The position numbers and the translations under genes were made by a program. Shown here in pieces: positions 9,863-17,970 of a DNA stretch of 64,000 bases. This DNA comes from Phycisphaeraceae bacterium (GTDB lineage: Bacteria > Planctomycetota > Phycisphaerae > Phycisphaerales > UBA1924). Location of the stretch: NCBI GenBank assembly GCA_019636675.1, contig JAHBXC010000001.1, positions 620,001-684,000 on the forward strand, in the 5' to 3' direction. The notes under the pieces were generated by a model. It had not been told where the DNA came from. It did no database searches and saw only the letters and a list, made by a program, of their open reading frames with translations. Positions within the stretch are counted from its first letter, which is position 1. The number at the start of each line of letters is the position of its first letter.

Positions 9863-10774
9863 ATGACTGATCACGGTTCGGAGACCGACACACCCACCAG
9901 CCAGCCCCTCACCGAGCCGAAGCCGCCGTTCGCGCGACAGCATCAGGACTCGCCCGGGCTGGAGTCGGAGCTGGATCCGCTGCCGCGATGGAAGGGCGAT
10001 CGGTATCTGGCGGCGGGAAAGTTGAAGGGGCAGGCGGCGCTGATCACGGGGGGCGATTCGGGGATAGGGCGCGCCGTCGCGTATTTCTTCGCCCGTGAAG
10101 GCGCCGACGTGATGATCACCTGCCTTCCGGAGGAGCGAAGCGACGCGGAAGCTGTTCGGGATTCGGTCCACAGGCTCGGGCGCTGCTGCCACATCGCGGA
10201 AGGCGACCTGCGCGAAAACGCGTTCTGTGAGGAGGTTGTGTACAAGACACTCGACAGCTTTGGCCGGCTGGACATCCTCGTTCACAACGCGGCGTGGCAG
10301 AACCGCAAGCGGATCGAGGAGCTCAACGAGGATGAGCTCGACAGGACCCTGAAGGTGAATGTGTACGCGTACCTGCGTCTCGCGAGGACCGCGGCGCCCC
10401 ACATGAAGCCCGGAGGTTCGATCATCGCGACGGGCTCTATCGTGGGACTCAACGGATCGGAACGGCTCGCGGACTACGGCGCGAGCAAGGGCGCCATCCA
10501 TTCGATCACGCGTTGCCTCGCGCAGGAACTGGTCGAGAAACAGATCCGCGTGAATTGCGTGGCGCCGGGCCCGGTGTGGACGCCGCTGAATCCCTCCGAC
10601 AGCGGGCTCGATGCGAGGGACATCGTGGAATTCGGGCGAAAGACGGGATCATCTCCGATGAAGCGCCCGGCACAGCCGGAAGAGATCGCGCCCGCCTTCG
10701 TGTTCCTCGCCTCCAATGCCGACTCGAGCTTTGTGAACGGCGTCGTGCTTCCGATCACCGGGGGCGAGAACTGA
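9863..10774 (+). CDS. Short-chain dehydrogenase/reductase (YghA/general-stress type)
   Basis: A 303-residue NAD(P)-dependent oxidoreductase of the SDR superfamily. An extended N-terminus of about 50 polar residues precedes the Rossmann motif TGGDSGIGRA, as in the YghA/YdaD group. Further motifs are HNAAWQ (the NNAG equivalent), Ser in the GSIVG strand, and the catalytic YGASK. ATG 9863 has a good GGAGG at 9851-9855; the open frame upstream to 9782 lacks a ribosome site. It stands alone between divergent and downstream genes. The substrate is unknown; relatives are stress-induced aldehyde or alcohol reductases. Confidence 0.88.
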   Translation: MTDHGSETDTPTSQPLTEPKPPFARQHQDSPGLESELDPLPRWKGDRYLAAGKLKGQAALITGGDSGIGRAVAYFFAREGADVMITCLPEERSDAEAVRDSVHRLGRCCHIAEGDLRENAFCEEVVYKTLDSFGRLDILVHNAAWQNRKRIEELNEDELDRTLKVNVYAYLRLARTAAPHMKPGGSIIATGSIVGLNGSERLADYGASKGAIHSITRCLAQELVEKQIRVNCVAPGPVWTPLNPSDSGLDARDIVEFGRKTGSSPMKRPAQPEEIAPAFVFLASNADSSFVNGVVLPITGGEN

Positions 10775-11059
10775 TCCGGGGAGCGGGGTCCTGCGTGTTC
10801 GTGGATTCGATTCGTGCGTGAGGCGAGCACGGGGGTGGTGGTCCCCACACGTCACGAACGGGTGGGCGCTGGTGGTCGTGCGTCCCGCAGTGTCGGAATT
10901 GGAGCGGCTCTTTTTCGGCTGTTTTTGCTGAATCACTCTTGCGGAGCCCGCGTCTTCCCCAGTACTCTGGACGGGCCTGACGCGGCCGGTGTTGTTGGCA
11001 CTCCGGCACGCGATTCGGCCTGCGCATTCACCACGAATTGGAAAGGGAGACATCACGCG
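10775..11059 (+). other. Intergenic region upstream of dockerin protein
   Basis: About 285 bases with no convincing gene. The open frame of the next gene runs through much of it but has no signal-peptide start here. It contains a T-rich stretch near 10918-10930 and should hold the promoter of the downstream secreted protein, but I cannot place -35 and -10 boxes with confidence. Confidence 0.4.
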
Positions 11060-12655
11060 ATGAATCACTCGCATCGACCCATCGCCCGTGCCGGCCTTGC
11101 CGGCGTTCTCGCGGCCTGCGCCGGGGCGTCCGTGTTGGCTGGGAACGCCGTCGAGGTGATCTACACCAAGATCGCCACGCACCCCAGCTCGATCGTGCCG
11201 ATCGCGCTCGACCTCAACGGGGACCCGGTGGAGACGAACTGGCGCGCCCTCGAGGACATCATCCTCTCGCCCGATGGGTCGAGGTGGATCCTGAAGGGGC
11301 GCACGAACCAGGGCAGCAGCATCGAGAACATCATGCTGCTGGGCGCTGGCGATGGTTCGCAGGTCGCGCACTTCGCGCAGGGGCGCCAGCCGATCCCCGA
11401 CGGCGCCGCGGGCGAGGTCTACGACTTCTTCGGGTCCGGTCTCGGGCGATTCAACGACCAGAACCAGTTCGCGTACTCGGCGCGCGCGACCGGCGGGCTG
11501 GCCTCCGTGTTCCAGAAGGTCATCGTCTACACGGGCGGGATGACGCCCTCACCCTCCGACTACCAGCTCGTGACGCAGATGGGCGACCTGTACACGGGGC
11601 TCGTCGATTCGGGCGCCAACCCGTCGGGCGATGAGACGGTGGGCAACTCGGTGGGCTCGATCCACATCCTCAACGACGGCACGGTGGGCTCGCAGGACTC
11701 GAGCATCCAGAACATCAACTCGCTGCGCCGCCCGGCGATCTTCTACGACAACGACGCCCTGCTCCAGCGCGGGTGGAGCACCGTCGTCGGCCTCGACGGC
11801 TCGAGCGTCTTCACGGTGAAGAACCTCAGCGCGAACGGGTTTTACACCTCTCCCAACGGCGAGTCGTGGATCGCGCAGGGGCAGATCGAGACCGGCGGGA
11901 CGACGAACGACGACGTGCTCCTGCTCAACGGGCAGGTCGTGCTGCAGGAGGGCTCGGCGATCGGGACCTCCGGTGTGGTTGTCGGGACGATCGTGACCTC
12001 CGGCATCACGAGCAGCGGCGAGTGGTACGCGCGCGGTGCGATCCTGGGCGGCGGCGTGTGGGCCGCGATCAACGGCGTGGTCGTCGCGCGCACCGGCGAG
12101 ACCATCGCGACCGGCGAGGGCGAGAACTGGGGCGCGTCGTTCCTGTCGTTCAGCGTGAACAACAATGGCGACTGGCTGCTCGTCGGCACGACGGACAGCG
12201 CCGACCCGGCCACGGACACCGTGATGGTCCTCAACGGCGAGCGCGTGCTCGTGCGCGAGGGCGACGCGGTCGACCTGCCCGGGTTCGACGGTCCTGTGCT
12301 GATCGGTCGCGGCAACCTGACCGCGGGCGCGTTCGAGCCCAACGACTCGATCCTCACCGACGACCTCGTGGTCTACTTCCTCGCGAGCATTCACGACGGG
12401 ATGGGCAACGACTACAACTCGACGCCCGCGTTCGGGGCGCCGCAGGCGTTCATGCGCCTCGACGCCGGCGCGAGCGACCCGTGCCCGGGCGACTCGAACG
12501 GCGACGGCGTCGTGAACTTCGCCGACCTGAACGCCGTGCTGAGCGATTTCGGCCAGTCGGGCATGGGCCTGCCGGGCGACGTGAACGGCGACGGTGTCGT
12601 GAACTTCCAGGACCTGAACCTCGTCCTGAGCAACTTCGGCGCGACGTGCAAGTGA
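11060..12655 (+). CDS. Secreted protein with C-terminal dockerin-like repeats
   Basis: A 531-residue exported protein. ATG 11060 follows GGAAAGGGAGA and begins a signal peptide of about 30 residues. The body is a beta-rich repeat domain of a type common in Planctomycetes, with recurring segments such as SPDGSRWILKGRT and LLNGQVVLQEG; I do not recognise a catalytic site. The last about 60 residues hold two dockerin-type calcium loops, GDSNGDGVVNFADLNAVL and GDVNGDGVVNFQDLNLVL, followed by a terminal Cys. In this phylum such modules are sorting or attachment domains rather than cellulosome parts. A strong terminator follows about 60 bp downstream. Confidence 0.82.
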   Translation: MNHSHRPIARAGLAGVLAACAGASVLAGNAVEVIYTKIATHPSSIVPIALDLNGDPVETNWRALEDIILSPDGSRWILKGRTNQGSSIENIMLLGAGDGSQVAHFAQGRQPIPDGAAGEVYDFFGSGLGRFNDQNQFAYSARATGGLASVFQKVIVYTGGMTPSPSDYQLVTQMGDLYTGLVDSGANPSGDETVGNSVGSIHILNDGTVGSQDSSIQNINSLRRPAIFYDNDALLQRGWSTVVGLDGSSVFTVKNLSANGFYTSPNGESWIAQGQIETGGTTNDDVLLLNGQVVLQEGSAIGTSGVVVGTIVTSGITSSGEWYARGAILGGGVWAAINGVVVARTGETIATGEGENWGASFLSFSVNNNGDWLLVGTTDSADPATDTVMVLNGERVLVREGDAVDLPGFDGPVLIGRGNLTAGAFEPNDSILTDDLVVYFLASIHDGMGNDYNSTPAFGAPQAFMRLDAGASDPCPGDSNGDGVVNFADLNAVLSDFGQSGMGLPGDVNGDGVVNFQDLNLVLSNFGATCK

Positions 12656-12717
12656 TTCGCACCGCTTCGTGACGCCGAGCGGGCGTCGCGACAAACAGCA
12701 AGAGACCGACCGCACTC

Positions 12718-12785
12718 GCGACCCGCCCCCCACCGCTCTCCTCCACCCCCCCGGCGAGGAGAGCACGGGAGGCGGGTCGCTTTTT
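12718..12785 (+). terminator. Rho-independent terminator of dockerin-protein gene
   Basis: Arms GCGACCCGCC (12718-12727) and GGCGGGTCGC (12771-12780) pair perfectly and are followed by TTTTT at 12781-12785. Inside the loop a second hairpin forms from GCTCTCCTCC and GGCGAGGAGAGC. The position 60 bp after the stop codon at 12655 fits transcription ending there. Confidence 0.85.
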
Positions 12786-12835
12786 CGATCAGGCGTCTGA
12801 ACCAGAACGTGAATGCCGCGGCAACTCACGCCGAC

Positions 12836-12877
12836 AGCGGGCGAAGGGATTCGAACCCTCAGCATTCAGCTTGGAAG
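12836..12877 (-). other. attL: Left attachment site: 3'-half fragment of tRNA-Gly
   Basis: These 42 bases match positions 42226-42267, the discriminator base, acceptor strand, T arm and part of the anticodon arm of tRNA-Gly, with one mismatch (12862 G versus 42252 A). The match stops inside the anticodon arm, so this is not a tRNA gene. It is the typical scar of a tyrosine-recombinase element that integrated into a tRNA 3' end and displaced the original end. The element extends right from here. Confidence 0.85.
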
Positions 12878-13032
12878 CGCGTTCGAGGCCGGTGGCCAGG
12901 ACTCAGAACCCACGATACCGGCGGGGTTTACGGATTGCAAGCGATGCGGCGGCTGGCGCGGTTTTGGGGCGATTTCGGGGAGGAGCGCGGTGTACACCGC
13001 GCTGGCGTCAGCGGTTGGGCTGAGGGCGGCGC
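12878..13032. other. Left end of integrated element, no gene
   Basis: Between the attachment fragment and the first cargo gene I see no gene. It contains one perfect 20-bp palindrome described separately. Together with the terminator and attachment fragment this fills the 377-base gap after the dockerin-protein gene. Confidence 0.6.
12984..13003. repeat. 20-bp perfect palindrome near left element end
   Basis: AGCGCGGTGT followed by its exact reverse complement ACACCGCGCT. The same two arms, separated by one extra A, occur at 42129-42149 near the right end of the element. The position about 107 bp inside the left attachment repeat suggests an arm-type recombinase or excision-factor site. Confidence 0.75.
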
Positions 13033-13530
13033 TTAGAACGGGCCGTCGGGAGGTGGGCCTTCGATCTTCTCGAGGTCGTCGACATGCACATAGCCCGCCA
13101 CGCCGTCGCGCCCGCCGTCCTCCCAGCCTTGCGCCACGAGCCGCTCGCGGCGGGCACGAACATCGTCGGCGGTTTCGTCGGGAGACGCCCGCAGGTCGCC
13201 GATCAAGCAACCGAGGATGGGCTCTGCGGAGTCGGGCCGCCAGCCGCCCCACGGGTAGACCTTGCAGCCCTCGTAGCGCAGCTCGGGGTAGAAGGAAATA
13301 TCTGAGTCCAACCGCACATCGCCGTACATAACTGACCCGATGGGCGGCAGAGGTTTGAAGTGTGCGGGGTGAGCCATTCCTGGACCACTTCGCAACCACA
13401 CAAAACCTCGCTCACGATCGACACCGGTGCTCACGAACCAGTTGTTGCGCCATCGACACAGGATCACGGGAGAGGCTCCCAGAAGGTGCCAGCAGATGGG
13501 TTCGCTGGATCTACAAGCATGAGCCGCCAA
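13033..13530 (-). CDS. Hypothetical protein at left end of element
   Basis: Up to 165 residues, not recognised. The C-terminal part, from about residue 52 onward, is polar and looks protein-like (PELRYEGCKVYPWGGWRPD, then an acidic end with DDLEKIEGP). The first in-frame start at 13530 is TTG; ATG 13377 would give a 114-residue protein and has AGGA just before it, so the start is uncertain. No transmembrane segment is seen. Confidence 0.5.
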   Translation of the reverse strand: MAAHACRSSEPICWHLLGASPVILCRWRNNWFVSTGVDRERGFVWLRSGPGMAHPAHFKPLPPIGSVMYGDVRLDSDISFYPELRYEGCKVYPWGGWRPDSAEPILGCLIGDLRASPDETADDVRARRERLVAQGWEDGGRDGVAGYVHVDDLEKIEGPPPDGPF

Positions 13531-13793
13531 TCGCTCGCTTCAACGCCGTTGATGGACAGAGGGTAGGGCATCCCATGGGGAGGCGACATTTCATGATGGT
13601 CAGCGGCGATCCCTGAGCGTCGACCCCCGTCGCCATCGTGCGGACGCCGCCACCCTGGATTCTCAGTTCGGACACGACACGGGCGTCACGGGATGCGATC
13701 CAGGTCATTCAAGCGACTGCGCAAGGCCAGACTCATGGCCAAAGGCGCATGGCGCACGCACCGCGATCTACCGTCATTCTCACGCGAGAGGCT
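13531..13793. other. Intergenic region, nothing recognised
   Basis: About 260 bases between two cargo genes. Short overlapping frames exist on both strands but none has a ribosome site, a recognisable motif or a conserved neighbour relation. Confidence 0.4.
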
Positions 13794-14027
13794 TTACCCG
13801 TTAACATCATGGTGCCACCCACCTGAACTCGGCGCACCGCCTTGGCAACTGGGACACTTTCGAAGGTGGATGTCGCTGCCGTTGGCCGCGTATTCCGAAG
13901 CGCACAGATCGCATCGCATGTGGTAGAGCATTTGATTGTGGTCGGTGCCGGGGATACCAAGCGGACAGAGGTTCGTCTGCGAGTTACAGTTCTTGAATCC
14001 GGGGACGGTGGTCTTGTATTTAGCCAT
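13794..14027 (-). CDS. Small zinc-ribbon protein
   Basis: A 77-residue protein from ATG 14027 with the start MAKYKTTVPGFKN and the core GIPGTDHNQ, followed by two Cys pairs, C-D-L-C and C-P-S-C, around a YAANGSDIH segment. Two CxxC knuckles spaced like this form a zinc ribbon. I have a recollection of similar small proteins in other genomes near restriction genes, but that is memory and not a search. It lies 84 bp downstream of the NERD gene in the same direction and is probably cotranscribed. ATG 14036 and an in-frame start at 14090 are alternatives. Confidence 0.65.
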   Translation of the reverse strand: MAKYKTTVPGFKNCNSQTNLCPLGIPGTDHNQMLYHMRCDLCASEYAANGSDIHLRKCPSCQGGAPSSGGWHHDVNG

Positions 14028-14111
14028 GAGGTGCATCTTCGGGGACAGGGGCGTGGAGGACACGACAGTCGCTGCTCTTCTTTGTAACAAGGGATGCGTA
14101 CCGGGCCGGTA

Positions 14112-15182
14112 TCACCGTAAAGGTTGAGTCCATATCTTCTCGTCGATGCCACAGGCAGAACACTTGCGGAAATACGCGTCGCGCTCTTTCGCAATGTTGA
14201 CGGGCGCGGCTCTGCTATGGGCGGCGCCGCAGACCGAACATATGCGGGGCATGCCGGTGTTGACGCCGCACGCGCGGCACTTCCAGTAGTAGCCGTACCT
14301 GCCGGACATGGCGTCGAGGTCGGGGCTGGCGCAGGCCTTGCAGCTGGGGGGCCCGAGGGGCGGGAGCGACTGCGGCGCAGGGGTCGGCGTGCTGAGGGGC
14401 GCAGACGGCGTGGCGGGCACGACCCGTGGCTCAACCGGGGCTGTGTGCCGCGCGACGAGGAAGTCGGCGGTCCGCTGGAGGTCTTCGCCCGACATCCCCC
14501 AGACGCCGTACTGATCGACGGGTGTTTTCAGAGGGTTTGAGGCCGATTTATGACGCCTGAACTCCGCTCGGATGTTCTCGCAGACATTGTCGGCTTTCAC
14601 CACAAAGTCGCAGAATGGTTCGGTCGCTTCACACCAACGGTTCACACGCCGGATCTTGCCGCTTGCGGAGATGGCGACGATGACCTGGATGGGCATGTTC
14701 TTGTAGCCGCCGTGCTCGCTTCCGCGGAGCACCTTCGACACCTGACGCAGCCCAACGGGAGCGCGGCTGCGAAGTGATTCGCGGTGGCGGTCGAGCAGCG
14801 TTCGGAGGAACTCCCCCTGCCGGCGCGCCTGCTGGATGGGCGACTCGAAGCCCTGCTCGCGGCCGCGGAAGCGGCGGGTCCACTCGTCGCCGCCGTGGCC
14901 GTCGTCGCGGATGGAGACCTCGTCGGTGACGGACTTGCTCTCGACGATGAAGACGCCCCAGCGGTGCATGACGAGGTGATCGACCTGGCAGACGCCTGGG
15001 GCGCCGTCGAACTCGGGCTGGTCGGGGTCGACGATGCGGAGGTTGTTGAGGACGAAGAGGTGCGGGTCCTTGGCGAAGTCGCGTTGGAGGTAGAACGCCA
15101 TCTGGCTCTCGGCGGCGTGACCGGCCACCCGGCGCAGATCACCGGCGGGTGGCGGGGTGAGGTCGAAGGGTTTGAGGATCAT
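14112..15182 (-). CDS. NERD-domain nuclease-like protein with C-terminal zinc ribbons
   Basis: A 356-residue protein. Residues about 20-150 form a NERD (nuclease-related) domain: the segment CQVDHLVMHRWGVFIVESKS carries the conserved acidic and E-S-K residues of the PD-(D/E)xK-like fold. A proline-rich linker at about 255-280 leads to two or more zinc ribbons with CKAC, CRAC, CSVC and CSAC knuckles, probably DNA-binding. The start ATG 15182 and its upstream region are inside a 79-bp repeat that recurs at 19895-19973. A defence role is inferred from the neighbouring McrBC and helicase-methyltransferase genes. Confidence 0.82.
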   Translation of the reverse strand: MILKPFDLTPPPAGDLRRVAGHAAESQMAFYLQRDFAKDPHLFVLNNLRIVDPDQPEFDGAPGVCQVDHLVMHRWGVFIVESKSVTDEVSIRDDGHGGDEWTRRFRGREQGFESPIQQARRQGEFLRTLLDRHRESLRSRAPVGLRQVSKVLRGSEHGGYKNMPIQVIVAISASGKIRRVNRWCEATEPFCDFVVKADNVCENIRAEFRRHKSASNPLKTPVDQYGVWGMSGEDLQRTADFLVARHTAPVEPRVVPATPSAPLSTPTPAPQSLPPLGPPSCKACASPDLDAMSGRYGYYWKCRACGVNTGMPRICSVCGAAHSRAAPVNIAKERDAYFRKCSACGIDEKIWTQPLR

Positions 15183-15241
15183 GGGATGTGGGTCCTCCCC
15201 AGAGGAGACGGGCCGCGACCCACCCGGTGCGGGGCGCGGAG
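15163..15241. repeat. 79-bp direct repeat, left copy
   Basis: Identical over 79 bases to 19895-19973, in the same orientation. It contains the first codons of the NERD gene (complement strand) and its upstream region, including TGGGTC and GACCCA inverted arms. The two copies bracket the radical SAM, NOS-like, membrane-protein and glycosyltransferase operon, at a spacing of 4,732 bp. Confidence 0.9.
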
Positions 15242-15291
15242 GAGGGGGGATCGTACTCGCTTTCAGGCCCAGCGAATTTCGCGTTGGGGGC

Positions 15292-16182
15292 TCATGCCCC
15301 CTGGCGGGAGGTCTGATCTTGAAACCAAGGCTGCGCGCGATTTCCAGTCAGGCGTACCTTCGCGGTCGCAGCGGCTCGGGCTGCCAGATAGATCGTCACC
15401 GGCACAACTCGGCCGCGGGCGGCCATCTTGAGCAGGCACCTGGCTTGGCCCTTTGTACGCGGCACGCTGATCCCTTTGGCGCGGAGCTGCTGATTGCCCC
15501 GAAGCCAACGCTCCCGAACGCACACGAACGACCAGAATGTTCGGGCCGGCCGTGTGCTCAGAGTTATCTCAGGAACGATTTTGCGTCGCGATGTCGGGAT
15601 TCGAGATTGAATGAAGGCGTCGTCGGCGAGAAGGTCAGGAAAATCGCCCCACCTCTCTCGCCCGCGTCGGCTCACGCCGAGGACGCCGTGATGTCCCTCC
15701 AGTAGGACATGGGGCAGAGCGTGCCAGACGCGATGGATGCCTCTGGCCGCGAAGGACATTCCCGACTCGTCGTACAGCATCTTCGGCGACACCAGCTCGA
15801 ACCGCTCGTGACGGAGCGGTTCCGCAAGCGCCGCGAGCGATGCGCCGCTGATGAGCACATCGGCGTCAACATAGAAGCGTGGGATCCGCTGCGCGAAGGC
15901 CTCGGCGGCGCGGATCGCCGCGGCTTTGCCAGGCCGCTCAAGAGCGAGAACCCGCACGCGCGGGTCATCGATCGATCTGAGGATCTGCTCGCTCCCGTCG
16001 GTGCACCCGTTGCACACGAAGATCAACTCTACATTCGTGGATGGCAATCCGTCACGGACATGCTCGAGAAATGAGGGAAGCGACGCGGCCTCATTGAAGA
16101 CGGGCACGATCACGGAGAATCCGGGGTCGTCTATGTGGCCAGCCCCTTCTGTCGCAACGCGGCCCGATTCGCGAAGCATCAT
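15292..16182 (-). CDS. Glycosyltransferase family 2
   Basis: A 296-residue GT-A fold enzyme. The N-terminus has SVIVPVFNEAASLP and the nucleotide-sugar metal motif is in FYVDADVLI. The C-terminus contains a possible hydrophobic helix (VPVTIYLAARAAAT) and ends with a W-F-Q-D-Q-T-S-R tail. It is the last gene of a four-gene operon. Its ATG overlaps the stop of the membrane-protein gene by 4 bp (ATGA). Donor and acceptor are unknown; I infer that it decorates a product or carrier made by the upstream genes. Confidence 0.85.
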   Translation of the reverse strand: MMLRESGRVATEGAGHIDDPGFSVIVPVFNEAASLPSFLEHVRDGLPSTNVELIFVCNGCTDGSEQILRSIDDPRVRVLALERPGKAAAIRAAEAFAQRIPRFYVDADVLISGASLAALAEPLRHERFELVSPKMLYDESGMSFAARGIHRVWHALPHVLLEGHHGVLGVSRRGRERWGDFPDLLADDAFIQSRIPTSRRKIVPEITLSTRPARTFWSFVCVRERWLRGNQQLRAKGISVPRTKGQARCLLKMAARGRVVPVTIYLAARAAATAKVRLTGNRAQPWFQDQTSRQGA

Positions 16183-16688
16183 GCGTGCTCGTCATGTCCG
16201 GGAAGCCGGGGATGAGGCAGGATGAGCGCTGTCCCGATCATGCCGGCAATCGCGCCCCCGACCACAGGCCAGTTCACCGGACCGCTGTCGAGCACAACGC
16301 CCACGAGCGTGATCACGAGCAACTGCGACCCGAGGAACACCCCTTTCGTCGAGATCGTCCAGCGCGAACCCAGGGGCCGGGGGAACGGATTCGCTTTAAG
16401 CCATGTCTCCCATCCGGCGTGTCCGCGTTTATCCTCTTGCAGGCGGATAAACGCCGCGATCTGGACGGTTCTTGCCCCGCTGTGCGCCCAGTAGAGCGCC
16501 CCCATGCCCGAGGCGATGACATAGGCGAGCGCGATCCATGCGGCGAACGCGGGACGATCGATCCCGAGGACGAATGAGAGCATGAGAAGCGGCATCAGGA
16601 TGATGAGCACGAGGTTCTGCAGCGTCATCCTGAGGATCAGCTCCTTCTTCAGAAAGCTGACATCTTCATCGACATGTTGCGTCGTCAT
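16179..16688 (-). CDS. Small integral membrane protein in NOS operon
   Basis: A 169-residue protein with about four hydrophobic segments (residues roughly 17-37, 42-65, 112-132, 135-158) and a charged middle loop around RLQEDKRGHAGWETWLK. I do not recognise the family. ATG 16688 shares one base with the stop of the NOS-like gene (TGATG), so translation is coupled and this start is better than the in-frame one at 16721. It may anchor or transport the product of the operon, but the sequence shows no more than membrane location. Confidence 0.75.
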   Translation of the reverse strand: MTTQHVDEDVSFLKKELILRMTLQNLVLIILMPLLMLSFVLGIDRPAFAAWIALAYVIASGMGALYWAHSGARTVQIAAFIRLQEDKRGHAGWETWLKANPFPRPLGSRWTISTKGVFLGSQLLVITLVGVVLDSGPVNWPVVGGAIAGMIGTALILPHPRLPGHDEHA

Positions 16689-17962
16689 CAGTCTCCTCTC
16701 CAATCTCGGCTTCGGCGCCATTCGCGGTAGTCCTGGCGGTAGCGTTCAAGTCGCAGCCGCGCTGTCGATCTGGGGGGTTCGTCGTCACGCCTGGGTCTGA
16801 GCGCCTCGCCGTCACTCGCACGCGAGACATAGAAATTGGGGACGGCGCGAAAGTCTTGCATCGGAAGGTGGAAGACAGGACACGCCGAGGGCGCCTGAGG
16901 CGGCACGATCCACGACCAGTCCGCGGATGGCTGTCTTCCCGCGGCCTGCTCTCTCGCGACGAACGCCATGAACTGATCGCTCGCGGCGTGATGATCGACA
17001 ATCGTGACCCCGTCGCGCGCGAACGAATGCAGGACTGCCCGGTTGATCTCGAGGAGGGCGGCATCCTTCCACAGCCTGTCGTGGGCAGCATTCATCGACA
17101 TGCCCAGGCATCGAGCCACCTCTGGGAGCAGGTTGTATCGCCGCTCATCGCCGAAATTGCGGGACGCGATCTCCGTGCTCATGTAGAAACCATTGAATGG
17201 AGCGCATGGGTAATCGATCCCGCCGATGGAGAGAATCATGCCACTCACGCAGGGCACAGCGTACCACCGCAGACCCAGCCCAGCGAGCTCCGGCCTCTCT
17301 GGATGTGCGATGGGAACCTCTCGGACCGCATCCGACGGGATGCCGAAGATCGACCGACGCTCGCGCCGATCACGGATGATGATCGGGAGGACATCGAAAC
17401 GCCCGCGCTCACTCGGCGGAGTCCAGCCCAGGGACATCGCGATGCGTGTCGCTTCGACATTGAGAGGGTCGCCCAGCGTCGGAGTCGAGTCTGAGTACCC
17501 AGCGTACTGGACGACCTGACGGCTCTCGATGTACGCGGGCAGGCGATTACCGACGACGGGCGCAAAGATGGAGCAGATCGAACGGATCGAGCCCGCGTTC
17601 GTTGCCCGCCGGAGGTGCTCGATGGCCCCGGCAGCGATCGATTCGGGGTCCTGGCAATCGCGGCGGTCGAGAACCTCGAGGGAGTTCCAGAACAGCCGAC
17701 CTATGCACCTCGCATGATTTCGCCACGCGACACGCGCTCCGTAGGCAAGCTCGTCGGGCGTGTGATCATAATGCCCGCTCCTCCGCAGCGACCTGCAAAC
17801 TTCATGCTCGCGGGCGCGGCAGGCTGTTTCGGAGAGACCGTTCTCGCGGTGGAAGCGCCGAACGAACTCGGTGGCTTCCTCTATCCGCTCGCCGCGACTC
17901 AGCCTGCGCAGACGCCTGCCCAACGGACTCGACCTGGTCTTTCTGTCGAAGCTCGGTCTCAT
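16688..17962 (-). CDS. Nitric-oxide-synthase oxygenase domain protein (bacterial NOS-like)
   Basis: A 424-residue haem enzyme of the NOS oxygenase family, which oxidises L-arginine to citrulline and NO. The family signature is clear: AWRNHARCIGR gives the haem-ligand Cys86 and the stacking Trp80; PFNGFYMSTEI at 255-265 supplies the substrate-binding Glu264; the RRYNLLPEV segment and the VDHHAAS...PADW-like block (322-351) match the pterin and dimer region. There is no reductase domain, as in other bacterial NOS. Unusual points are an N-terminal extension of about 40 residues and Phe259 at a position that is Trp in the family members I recall. ATG 17962 lies 8 bp after the radical SAM stop with a GGGGGCGGG ribosome site. 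Confidence 0.9.
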   Translation of the reverse strand: MRPSFDRKTRSSPLGRRLRRLSRGERIEEATEFVRRFHRENGLSETACRAREHEVCRSLRRSGHYDHTPDELAYGARVAWRNHARCIGRLFWNSLEVLDRRDCQDPESIAAGAIEHLRRATNAGSIRSICSIFAPVVGNRLPAYIESRQVVQYAGYSDSTPTLGDPLNVEATRIAMSLGWTPPSERGRFDVLPIIIRDRRERRSIFGIPSDAVREVPIAHPERPELAGLGLRWYAVPCVSGMILSIGGIDYPCAPFNGFYMSTEIASRNFGDERRYNLLPEVARCLGMSMNAAHDRLWKDAALLEINRAVLHSFARDGVTIVDHHAASDQFMAFVAREQAAGRQPSADWSWIVPPQAPSACPVFHLPMQDFRAVPNFYVSRASDGEALRPRRDDEPPRSTARLRLERYRQDYREWRRSRDWRGD

Positions 17963-17970
17963 CCCGCCCC

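Noticed and set aside
12836-12877. A second tRNA-Gly gene at the left end of the island
   Set aside because: Only the 3' 42 bases are present; the D arm and the 5' acceptor strand are missing, so it is an attachment scar.
14124-15705. Plus-strand frames opposite the NERD and glycosyltransferase genes
   Set aside because: They lack motifs and overlap genes with recognised domains on the other strand.
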